Source of the DNA: Methylotenera_A sp049687015
GTDB lineage: Bacteria; Pseudomonadota; Gammaproteobacteria; Burkholderiales; Methylophilaceae
Reading direction: 5' to 3'
Assembly: GCA_049687015.1 (NCBI GenBank)
Contig: JBAVIP010000033.1
Coordinates: forward strand, 1 to 28,700
Length of the DNA: 28,700 bases
The notes beneath the pieces were generated by a model. That model was not told where the DNA came from and did not search any database. It worked only from the letters and a program-made list of their open reading frames with translations. Of the stretch, positions 8,521-15,254 are shown in pieces. Position 1 is the first letter of the stretch, and every line of letters starts with the position of its first letter. The translations under genes were made by a program, and so were the position numbers.

Positions 8521-9047
8521 AACTCATGACAACAACGCTCTTCAATTCACGCCGCACCTGGCTGCTGGCAACCATTCTGCTGGCTGCCTGTAGCCAGCAG
8601 ACAGCGCAAAGTATTGCGCCGGTTGAAATAACGCGTGAAACCGCATGCAGCCTGGATGGCATGATACTTGCCGACTTTCCTGGCCCCAAAGCGCAGATTC
8701 ATTTTGCTGCGCAGGCAGAACCTGAATATTTCTGTGACCTGATGGAAATGTTTGATATCTATCTCAAGCCGGAACAAGCACGCAAAGTGGATGCGATTTA
8801 TGTGCAGGATATGGGACAGGCCCAATGGGAGGAGCCAAAAGGACACTGGATTGACGCAAAAAGTGCCTTTTATGTGGTTGGGTCAAAAAAAATGGGGTCG
8901 ATGGGGCCAACATTTGGTTCATTTGCTAAAGAGGATGATGCCAAAGAATTTGCCAGCGCTAATGGTGGCAAAGTGTATAAATTTGGTGAAATCACGCCGG
9001 ACATGGCCGCGCTCGATGGCGGCGCTCTGCACGATCAGCACATGTAG
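8517..9047 (+). CDS. nosL: NosL, copper-chaperone lipoprotein
   Basis: Outer-membrane or periplasmic lipoprotein that binds Cu(I) and delivers it for NosZ assembly with NosDFY. The protein has 176 residues. The signal ends in a lipobox LAAC with Cys25. The mature part has the copper-site segments CSLDGMIL and YFCDLMEMF (Cys/Met ligands) and the C-terminal domain ending ALHDQHM. Family members are usually close to this length. It is the last gene of the nos run and converges on narL with only 26 bases between, where no clear terminator is seen. Confidence 0.93.
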   Translation: MKLMTTTLFNSRRTWLLATILLAACSQQTAQSIAPVEITRETACSLDGMILADFPGPKAQIHFAAQAEPEYFCDLMEMFDIYLKPEQARKVDAIYVQDMGQAQWEEPKGHWIDAKSAFYVVGSKKMGSMGPTFGSFAKEDDAKEFASANGGKVYKFGEITPDMAALDGGALHDQHM

Positions 9048-9073
9048 CACTTCCAAAATCCTGTCAGCAGCGC

Positions 9074-9736
9074 TTAAGTTGTTTTTTCCACCAGGCCATG
9101 CTCCACAGCATAGACTGCAGCCTGCACACGGCTGACTATATTGAGTTTACGCAGGATGCCCTGCACGTGGATTTTGACGGTGGACTCAGCTAAATCCAGT
9201 GAACGTGCGATTTCCTTGTTGCTGGCGCCACGCGCTAGCATGACAATGATTTCGCGTTCACGCGGAGAGAGTTTCCCCGGGCTGATTTCTGCAGCCACCG
9301 CCTCTTTCTGCGGTGCGCGCATGGCATCAGCCAGCTTGCCAGCCATTTGCGACGACATCACGGATTCCCCATTTGCAGCGCGGCGAATGGAATCCAGCAG
9401 AAAGTCCGTCTCGATGTTTTTTAGCAGGTAGCCGCGCGCACCTGCCCGCAGCGCGTCGATCAAATCCTCAGCGTCTTCAGAAACAGTGAGCATAATGACC
9501 TGAGTCTGCGGCGCTTCTTCCCGCAATAGCGGAATCGCTTCCAGCCCGCTGGTGCCTGGCATGTGCAAATCCAACAGCACCACGTCTGGCTTGAGCTGTT
9601 TGGCACGCTTAACACCTTCCAGTCCGTCACCCGCCTCACCTACTACTTCAAAGCCTTCCTGGCGCTGCAGCAACAGCTTGATGCCACTACGAAACAAGGT
9701 GTGGTCGTCAACAATCAGGACACGAATCGGCTTCAT
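9074..9736 (-). CDS. narL: NarL-family nitrate/nitrite response regulator
   Basis: DNA-binding response regulator of the NarX-NarL pathway. The protein has 220 residues. The receiver has the acidic pair D10-D11, phosphoacceptor D56 in LLDLHMPG, Thr in MLTVSE and the conserved Lys in YLLKN. The LuxR/NarL-type helix-turn-helix is LSPREREIIVMLARGASNKEIARSLDLAESTVKIHV near the C-terminus. All key residues are intact. Its ATG overlaps the narX stop (ATGA), so it is coupled to narX. It probably controls denitrification genes such as narK, nar or nos. The linked sensor is frameshifted, so activation may depend on another kinase. Confidence 0.92.
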   Translation of the reverse strand: MKPIRVLIVDDHTLFRSGIKLLLQRQEGFEVVGEAGDGLEGVKRAKQLKPDVVLLDLHMPGTSGLEAIPLLREEAPQTQVIMLTVSEDAEDLIDALRAGARGYLLKNIETDFLLDSIRRAANGESVMSSQMAGKLADAMRAPQKEAVAAEISPGKLSPREREIIVMLARGASNKEIARSLDLAESTVKIHVQGILRKLNIVSRVQAAVYAVEHGLVEKTT

Positions 9737-11189
9737 ATGGTCTGTTTTTCCTGCATATTTTCAGCAGGAAGTATAAGGCAAATATGTGTCCCCTTGTTAG
9801 GTTCGGAGTCAAAAGAAAGCTCCGCGCCAATGCGGTGGGCGCGCTCCCGCATGATGCGCAAGCCGACATGACTGTCGCCTGCATCATGCGACGCATCAAA
9901 ACCAACGCCATTGTCCTGTATGTCGATCACGCATTGGTCAGCGCAACCCAGCTTCACTTCCACGCGACTGGCTTTTGCATGTTTACGCACATTAGAAAGT
10001 GACTCCTGCACGATGTGCATAATCTGCAGCACTTGTACAGGCTGTAGTTCAGGTGCGCTGCCTTGAGCAGCGAAAACCGCCTCGATCCCCGTTTGCCCTT
10101 CAAATTTCTCCAACGCGCTGCGAACAGCAGTTTCCAGATCCGTGCTGCAATGCGGGTACGGAAATGCACCAGCAATTCCCGCACATCATCGTAGCTTTCC
10201 TGAACGCCCTCGCGGATCTGCGCCAGTCCCTTTAGCGCCTCGGCGGTATGGTTGTTTTGCAGATCCTCTTGCAGTAATTGCACCTGAATATTAAGAAAGG
10301 CCAGCGACTGCGCAATACTATCGTGCAACTCCTGCGCCAGCAGATTCCGTTCTTCTGAAATCGCTACTTCTTTGTCCAGTGCCGCCAATTCCTTATTTTT
10401 GCTTTCAATGCTGCGTGTTTTCTCATCTACCCGCTGCTCCAGTGTGGCATAAATATCCTGCAACTGGTCGGCCATGCGGTTAAATCCGCTCGCCAATTCT
10501 CCAAGCTCATCGTTGCTGGTGACTGACAAACGCACATTAAAATCTGCTGCTGCCATGCGCTGAATACCTTCACGCAACCTTGCTACTGGCCTGACTACCA
10601 TGTGTGAGAACAAATAAACCAGCAAAATTGTTCCCACAAGCGCCAGGCTCACCAAAGCAATCTGCAAAAAGCGCAGTAAAGTAGTAGCGCGTGCATTACT
10701 TTGCTCCACCATAGTCACCAATTCATTAATGCCGGCAACAAACTGCTCGAGCATAGGCCGATACTTCGCCAGCTGGGCTTGCTGCTCAGCTGGGTTAGAG
10801 GTACTGAGAATCAGTATAATATGAGGATTAATGCTGGTCTGCCATGACTGGCGCAGTTGAATCATCTGCGTTTTAACATCAGCATCCTTGGGTAGGAATA
10901 GCGGCCGTTGAGGATCACCCTGCTCCAATTCAGTCATGGTTTTCTCAAACAAAGCTATTTCATGCTCAATATCGCGACGCAGTTGTGCTGTAGGCTGCTT
11001 AACCTGCAACTCTAGCAAATACGCAATACGATAAGAACGCATACGCTCACGCCCAGCATCATTAATGGCTGCGGCACCACCTTCCAATCGCCATGACACC
11101 AACAATGTAGAGCCAATCGCAACCAAAGCAACCAGAAAATAAAATACTAGCAGCCCAATGATTTTGTCACGAATTTTTAACCCGATCAT
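9733..11189 (-). pseudogene. narX: NarX nitrate/nitrite sensor kinase, frameshifted
   Basis: Membrane histidine kinase partner of NarL. In order: membrane helix, periplasmic sensor with the P-box segment INDAGRERMRSYRIAYLLE that binds nitrate in NarX/NarQ, second helix, HAMP, coiled coil, and histidine box ERNLLAQELHDSIAQSLAF. The frame then breaks near 10138-10150, after ELLVHFRTR. In the old frame translation runs into an unrelated basic tail ending at 9954. The true continuation (DLETAVRSALEKFEGQTG, then SNVRKHA, DNGVGFD and GLRIMRERA of the ATPase domain) is in the next frame and ends at 9733. A single missing base explains it. It may be a real lesion, assembly error or slippage. The start is ATG 11189 with AGGAG ten bases upstream. 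A TTG at 11210 is in frame but lies upstream of that AGGAG. Confidence 0.85.
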
Positions 11190-11271
11190 AGACAATAGAC
11201 TCCTATTCAATAATCAGAACTTTTTACTATATCATGCGCAGAAATCCAAAATTCAGGTTTAACAAAGCATA

Positions 11272-11285
11272 TTGATTCAAATCAA
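11272..11285. promoter_or_regulatory. Consensus Fnr/Anr box upstream of narX
   Basis: TTGATTCAAATCAA matches TTGAT-N4-ATCAA perfectly. It is about 90 bases upstream of the narX ATG. A TATAGT-like -10 on the minus strand (11226-11231) is about 50 bases from its centre, close to the class I activator spacing. Oxygen-limited induction of narXL is the likely role. An effect on the divergent gene at 11474 is possible but further away. Confidence 0.75.
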
Positions 11286-11320
11286 AAGCCCCCCACAGAC
11301 TATTTGAAGAATTCATGTAT

Positions 11321-11382
11321 CACCTAAAAGAACAGGCAACTCTTATTTATTCATCATCTTAGGTGTATAAAGAAACCTGTTC
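11321..11382. repeat. Two interleaved inverted repeats between narX and the sigma54 activator
   Basis: CACCTAA (11321-11327) pairs with TTAGGTG (11359-11365), and GAACAGG (11330-11336) pairs with CCTGTTC (11376-11382). The order is A, B, A', B', so the two stems exclude each other or form a pseudoknot if transcribed. If the TATAAT at 11437-11442 is the activator's -10, the element lies upstream of that transcript and would instead act as DNA operators. Confidence 0.4.
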
Positions 11383-11473
11383 ACCAAGCCACGGCAAAAT
11401 TGGATGGACAATAATAGCAAGCCTTTCCTGATAGTATATAATCATCGCAATACAACGAAGCAGAGCCTGCCGA

Positions 11474-12844
11474 ATGAGTGTGGAAAGACAAAACATACTT
11501 GTCGTTAATGACGATACAGAAAAACTTAAAATTTTATGTAGCTTGCTTGACGCAGCAGGTTATAAAGCGCTACCTGCAAAAAATGGGGGCGGCGCATTGG
11601 CACAGCTAGCTATCAGCCGCCCAGACCTAGTTGTTAGCGAGTTGCGTTTGCCTGATATGGATGGCCTAAGTTTATTTGATGCCATTCATCACACCAACTC
11701 ATCACTACCAATGATTATCGTAACCGCGCACGGCTCTATCCCTCAGGCGGTTGCTGCCACGCAGCGTGGAGTATTTGATTTTCTGACTGAACCTGTTGAT
11801 AGCACACTGCTATTAAGCCGAGTAAAAGCAGCCCTAAGCACCACTTCTAGCAGCAACCAAAGCACAGGCAGTGGTAACGAAAACGCCTGGCGCGAGGGAA
11901 TTTACTCTCGCAGCCCACAGATGGAAAACTTGATTAACCTAGCAAGGCAAATGGCCGCATCAGATGCCAGTATTTTAATTCAAGGTGAAAGTGGCACAGG
12001 CAAAGAGCTGTTAGCACATGCTATTCACCAGGTAAGTCCACGCAGTGCTAAGCCATTTGTTGCCATCAATTGCGGCGCCATGCCCGAAAATCTGCTTGAA
12101 TCTGAATTATTTGGTCACAGCAAAGGCGCATTTACTGGCGCCGTGAGCGAGCATAAAGGCTTATTTCAAAGCGCAGAAGGCGGCACCATACTGTTAGATG
12201 AAATTGGTGATATGCCGCTAGCATTGCAAGTTAAGTTATTACGTGTGTTGCAAGAGCGCGTGGTACGGCCTGTTGGCTCAAGCGTTAACATTCCCATTAA
12301 TGTACGTGTAATTTCTGCTACGCACCGCAATCTTGTAGAAGAAATGAAGGCAGGTCGTTTCCGCGAAGACCTGTTTTACCGTATTAACGTGGTCGGGCTG
12401 AATATTCCTTCGCTGGCAGAAAGACGGGAAGATATCGCGCTGATTGCCAATAATCTGCTGCAAGCTTTGTGCAAAAAATACAATAAAAAAATGACTGGTT
12501 TTGCCCCAGAAGCCATGCAAATGCTCATAGCGGCACCTTGGCCGGGCAATGTGCGCCAGTTGCAAAATATTGTTGAGCAAACCCTTGTGCTGGCAACCAC
12601 ACCAATCGTGCCAGCAACATTAGTACAAAAAGCGCTGCACGATAACATCAGCACCATTGTGCCGCTTGAACTTTCACGCAAAAATTTTGAGCGTGATTAT
12701 TTAATCAATCTGCTAAAAGCAACCAATGGCAATATTGCAGAAGCCGCAAATTTGGCGCAACGTCATCGCACCGAGTTTTACAAATTGCTTGAAAAACATC
12801 AACTTACAGCCGCCATGTTTAAAGATTATAAATCACCAGTATAA
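11474..12844 (+). CDS. Sigma54-dependent activator, GlrR/NtrC type, with degenerate receiver
   Basis: Enhancer-binding protein that drives sigma54 RNA polymerase. The protein has 456 residues and closely follows the GlrR (QseF) layout. The AAA+ domain is intact: Walker A GESGTGKE (171-178), GAFTGA (218-223) for sigma54 contact, Walker B GGTILLDEIGD (236-246), arginine fingers in the FREDLFYR area, and a C-terminal Fis-type helix-turn-helix (NIAEAANLAQRHRTEFYKLL). The receiver is altered: acidic pair N12-D13, phosphoacceptor D replaced by E56 (VVSELRLPD), conserved Lys replaced by E106 (FLTEPVD), while T84 is kept. No kinase gene adjoins it. A TATAAT at 11437-11442 is a possible sigma70 -10, but the -35 is poor. 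TGTA-N10-TACA palindromes just downstream are its likely binding sites. Confidence 0.93.
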   Translation: MSVERQNILVVNDDTEKLKILCSLLDAAGYKALPAKNGGGALAQLAISRPDLVVSELRLPDMDGLSLFDAIHHTNSSLPMIIVTAHGSIPQAVAATQRGVFDFLTEPVDSTLLLSRVKAALSTTSSSNQSTGSGNENAWREGIYSRSPQMENLINLARQMAASDASILIQGESGTGKELLAHAIHQVSPRSAKPFVAINCGAMPENLLESELFGHSKGAFTGAVSEHKGLFQSAEGGTILLDEIGDMPLALQVKLLRVLQERVVRPVGSSVNIPINVRVISATHRNLVEEMKAGRFREDLFYRINVVGLNIPSLAERREDIALIANNLLQALCKKYNKKMTGFAPEAMQMLIAAPWPGNVRQLQNIVEQTLVLATTPIVPATLVQKALHDNISTIVPLELSRKNFERDYLINLLKATNGNIAEAANLAQRHRTEFYKLLEKHQLTAAMFKDYKSPV

Positions 12845-12856
12845 TTCCAGAATAAT

Positions 12857-12874
12857 TGTAGTCAAATAACTACA
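12857..12874. promoter_or_regulatory. Upstream activator site 1A
   Basis: TGTAGTCAAATAACTACA is an 18-base inverted repeat with one mismatch, 12 bases after the activator gene. It has the TGT-N12-ACA geometry of GlrR-type sites (TGTC-N10-GACA as reported for enterobacterial GlrR). It starts exactly 65 bases before the core of site 1B and belongs to the control region of the gene at 13080. Confidence 0.7.
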
Positions 12875-12916
12875 GGATTTAATCAATCAATTCAAATAGT
12901 TAGCTGTTTTGGCAAA

Positions 12917-12944
12917 AAAAGTGTAGTCAAATGACTACACTTTT
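12917..12944. promoter_or_regulatory. Upstream activator site 1B, extended palindrome
   Basis: The core TGTAGTCAAATGACTACA (12922-12939) is symmetric with AA in the centre, and flanking AAAAG/CTTTT extends the arms to 13 bases each. It lies about 87 bases before the -24 element of the promoter at 13025. Its length and closing T-run mean it could also act as a weak terminator for the activator transcript. Confidence 0.75.
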
Positions 12945-13024
12945 ATGAGTTAGCATCTGTCATTTCTAGATTCAACCACATAGCGTATAGCCCAACTTGT
13001 TGATTTTATTTAATTAATTATAGT

Positions 13025-13040
13025 TGGTATAAAGCTTGCT
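13025..13040 (+). promoter_or_regulatory. Sigma54 (-24/-12) promoter for the 13080 gene
   Basis: TTGGTATAAAGCTTGCT has GG at 13026-13027 and GC at 13038-13039, exactly ten bases apart, with TTGCT at -12. The upstream stretch AACTTGTTG...TTTTA resembles that before the second promoter at 14543. Initiation is expected near 13051, about 29 bases before the ATG. Confidence 0.75.
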
Positions 13041-13079
13041 GATCGTTAGTTAAATTTTACTATTTATCAGGATTACGAC

Positions 13080-13691
13080 ATGGCAATTACTCATGATACA
13101 TCTATACATTCCGACCATATTTCTCGCTCGCAGGATGGCTCAATACTTCAAGTTTCAGCAACTAACGCTGCATCGTTTGAAGCAAAAGAGAAGATGGTTA
13201 AATTTATAACACTTTTACAGAATCACCCAGAGTTAGCTGGACATTTTCATCGAGCATCCGATATAAACAATGCACTTGATCAAGAGGTGACAAGGGCTTA
13301 CGAAATGTCTGCTGGACACATTCATCCCGAGAGAAAAATAACAGAATCCGAGTTGGTCAACTATTTGGTTGATAAAAAAGCTAATCCAAGAGTAATAGAT
13401 AGGCTGGCAACCGCTTATATTCTAGAATTTAAGCTCAGAGAGGATGATAAACATAATTTTGGATTTACTCATGAAGAAGCTGGCAAAGATGCACAGGGAC
13501 GCGTTGCAGAGATACTGTCTCATGGCGAAACTGTATCTCCCACGCTTAATGAAGTAATACGCCCGAGTGCGGATCAAAAGAACAGCATGATAAATTATCT
13601 GAAAGAAAACGCTGAGAAACATACTCCTGACCCTGATCCGCTAGACACTTATAAACAAGATCTAAAACATGAGTCTGATTTTTCGCGTTAA
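13080..13691 (+). CDS. Unknown cytosolic-type protein, first gene of the sigma54 array
   Basis: The protein has 203 residues with no recognised domain, signal peptide or membrane segment. It is hydrophilic and helix-rich. Residues about 33-120 contain a helical stretch (HPELAGHF, then a Tyr, then ERKITESELVNYLVDKKANPRV) that resembles, loosely, a module seen more clearly in the proteins at 14602, 15255 and 25215. The C-terminus is Pro/Asp-rich (HTPDPDPLDTYK). CAGG lies upstream of the ATG. It follows the first sigma54 promoter and two activator sites, so it should be induced with the genes downstream. I infer a secreted or accessory protein of the island, but its function is unknown. Confidence 0.8.
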   Translation: MAITHDTSIHSDHISRSQDGSILQVSATNAASFEAKEKMVKFITLLQNHPELAGHFHRASDINNALDQEVTRAYEMSAGHIHPERKITESELVNYLVDKKANPRVIDRLATAYILEFKLREDDKHNFGFTHEEAGKDAQGRVAEILSHGETVSPTLNEVIRPSADQKNSMINYLKENAEKHTPDPDPLDTYKQDLKHESDFSR

Positions 13692-13718
13692 CATAGAAGT
13701 TGTTTATTCTGGCTAACT

Positions 13719-13746
13719 TTTAAACGTTGCTTTTGTAGCGTTTAAA
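13719..13746. repeat. Inverted repeat between the 13080 and 13767 genes
   Basis: TTTAAACG and CGTTTAAA (8-base arms, 12-base loop) form a possible hairpin just before the GAGGAGG ribosome site of the next gene. No T-run follows, so it is more likely an mRNA-processing or stability element than a terminator. Confidence 0.45.
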
Positions 13747-13766
13747 CGCCGAGGAGGATCATAGTA

Positions 13767-14330
13767 ATGAGCAATCGCCCAACCGATTTGGCACCAGAAA
13801 ATAATGTAATTACAGATGAATTAGTTGAAGAAAAGATAATCGCCACTTCTGAGGCAGAGATTGGTGCTGATGACGAATCAGCTGTAGTAGATGACGTCGT
13901 TAAACTGGATTCTTTTGGTAGACCAATCCCCAATACTAATAAGAGAAAAGTGGCAGGTACGCACCACAAGATTAACCATGAAAAAGTGGGTCTTCACGCA
14001 AAAGCTATATCAGTAAGCAATCAAGGTGGCGGTGGGGGACATGGTCAAGATGATCATGAACATCACCATACCGATTCACACCATGACCATCATGGCTATA
14101 GCCAAATTGATCCTCTCGCAGTGGCCGCAGAACAAGCGCTAATTGGGCCACAGCATAATTTATCCGAAGAAAAGAATGGGGTACTGTCGGAGATATTGGC
14201 ACGCATACATATTGTAGAAGAGCCAGAACAGGATATTGCACAAGAAAAAAATAACACTCCTACCAGCCGTACAACCATCAACCCCTTAGCCATAAATCCT
14301 GCGACTGAAACAATAGAAAAAGAATTATAA
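13767..14330 (+). CDS. Unknown acidic protein with a His-rich segment
   Basis: The protein has 187 residues, no signal peptide or membrane helix, and looks largely disordered. An acidic N-terminal third is followed by a short basic segment (NTNKRKVAGTHHKINHEK). A run of five Gly leads into a His/Asp cluster (residues about 92-109, with HEHHH, DSHHDHHG), which is a plausible Zn, Ni or Cu binder. The C-terminal part has LSEEKNGVLSEILARIHIVEEPEQD, a short helix similar in pattern to helices in neighbouring proteins. GAGGAGG nine bases upstream makes the start secure. It lies 75 bases after the 13080 gene and probably shares its transcript. I do not recognise a family. Confidence 0.75.
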   Translation: MSNRPTDLAPENNVITDELVEEKIIATSEAEIGADDESAVVDDVVKLDSFGRPIPNTNKRKVAGTHHKINHEKVGLHAKAISVSNQGGGGGHGQDDHEHHHTDSHHDHHGYSQIDPLAVAAEQALIGPQHNLSEEKNGVLSEILARIHIVEEPEQDIAQEKNNTPTSRTTINPLAINPATETIEKEL

Positions 14331-14396
14331 CGGGCCTAAACCCAGCATATTTTCAAAAAAAGTATGTCTTGTATATGAGACGACTTGCCTAGTATT

Positions 14397-14414
14397 TGTA
14401 GTCAAATGACTACA
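14397..14414. promoter_or_regulatory. Upstream activator site 2A
   Basis: A perfect TGTAGTCAAATGACTACA, identical to the core of sites 1B and 2B. It starts 65 bases before site 2B, exactly the spacing of sites 1A and 1B (about six helical turns). Confidence 0.8.
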
Positions 14415-14429
14415 TAATTTAACCAACAA

Positions 14430-14442
14430 AATCAAACACTTA
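14430..14442 (+). promoter_or_regulatory. IHF-like site between activator sites
   Basis: AATCAAACACTTA fits the IHF consensus WATCAA-N4-TTR. It sits between sites 2A and 2B rather than between activator site and promoter, in an AT-rich spacer that also resembles the one in the first copy. Short consensus, so chance is possible. Confidence 0.35.
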
Positions 14443-14461
14443 ACCTTGTAATCAGAAAAAC

Positions 14462-14479
14462 TGTAGTCAAATGACTACA
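14462..14479. promoter_or_regulatory. Upstream activator site 2B
   Basis: A perfect TGTAGTCAAATGACTACA, ending 64 bases before the -24 GG of the promoter at 14543. With site 2A it repeats the arrangement in front of the 13080 gene. Confidence 0.8.
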
Positions 14480-14542
14480 AATGAAATAGCTATTTTTCCG
14501 CATAAATTTTACAACCTATTGTTTTTATTGAATAATTTTAGT

Positions 14543-14558
14543 TGGCACGGCAGTTGCT
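14543..14558 (+). promoter_or_regulatory. Sigma54 (-24/-12) promoter for the 14602 operon
   Basis: TTGGCACGGCAGTTGCT is a near-perfect match to TGGCACG-N4-TTGC, with GG and GC ten bases apart (14544-14545 and 14556-14557). Initiation is expected near 14569, 33 bases before the ATG at 14602. Confidence 0.9.
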
Positions 14559-14601
14559 ATTACAATCTTGTAACAGCTTAAATACAATAGGAGAGAAGAA
14601 A

Positions 14602-15180
14602 ATGAGTGAATTAAACAACAATGACTATGCTAAATATTTCCAGGACAATGTAGGGAATTTGGCATCACGCCGCCAAATGGTAAAAGATAAACCAGAACTT
14701 GAAAATGCAGCGGCAGTTTACGAAAAAGATGAAAAAGCATATGCGAAAGATGGCTTAAGTCCATCCGAAAAATTGGTTTTAGAGTCGATTTCTGGAATTT
14801 TAGCTCATCACATAAAAGAACATGGGGGAGGTTATTACGGACCAGAGGCCAAGAATGCGCTACTCGCTGCGACATTTATCGAAAATATTAAGCCACAAGT
14901 AAGAGATCAGGTAGAACCTACGGCAGAGGAAATAGCCGTACGTAAGCAAATGATCAAAGACACTCCAGCACTAGCTACACCTTTGAATCGTTATGAATCT
15001 ATCGAATCATTATTAAGTACACCTTCTGCAACTGATCATAAAAGTGGTTTAAATAAAGATGATGTTGAAGTGTTAAAACATTCAGTTATAAATATCAGTG
15101 GCTTTATTCGCTCAAATGAATACGGTGCTTCTACTGAAAAATCAAAACATGTGGCTGTAGAAGCTGTTTTAGAGCGGTAA
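14602..15180 (+). CDS. Unknown protein with internal tandem duplication
   Basis: The protein has 192 residues, no signal peptide and no membrane segment. It is made of two copies of one helical unit. RRQMVKDKPEL (23-33) matches RKQMIKDTPAL (114-124), each followed 14 residues after the Met by YE. GLSPSEKLVLESISGILAHHIKE then matches GLNKDDVEVLKHSVINISGFIRS. AGGAGAG precedes the ATG at 14602. The in-frame ATG at 14542 is rejected because it lies inside the sigma54 promoter. It is the first gene of the second sigma54 transcript, 74 bases before the 15255 gene. The unit recurs once in the 15255 and 25215 products, suggesting a targeting or assembly domain (inference). Confidence 0.82.
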   Translation: MSELNNNDYAKYFQDNVGNLASRRQMVKDKPELENAAAVYEKDEKAYAKDGLSPSEKLVLESISGILAHHIKEHGGGYYGPEAKNALLAATFIENIKPQVRDQVEPTAEEIAVRKQMIKDTPALATPLNRYESIESLLSTPSATDHKSGLNKDDVEVLKHSVINISGFIRSNEYGASTEKSKHVAVEAVLER

Positions 15181-15254
15181 AGAGATTAATGGTCAGCATA
15201 ATCGCGACACAATGAAAACTGACTCATTAAATAATAGGCAATAGGGGGAATAAA

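Noticed and set aside
9954..10140. C-terminal tail of the first narX frame as a genuine domain
   Set aside because: It is basic, Cys-rich and unrelated to kinases, while the expected ATPase domain is in the adjacent frame over the same DNA.
12857..14479. Repeated TGTAGTCAAATGACTACA units as a CRISPR or transposon-end array
   Set aside because: There are only four copies in two pairs, in promoter regions, with similar rather than unique spacers and no cas or transposase gene.
14542..14601. In-frame ATG 60 bases upstream of the 14602 start
   Set aside because: It is inside the -24/-12 promoter and has no ribosome site, while AGGAGAG precedes ATG 14602.
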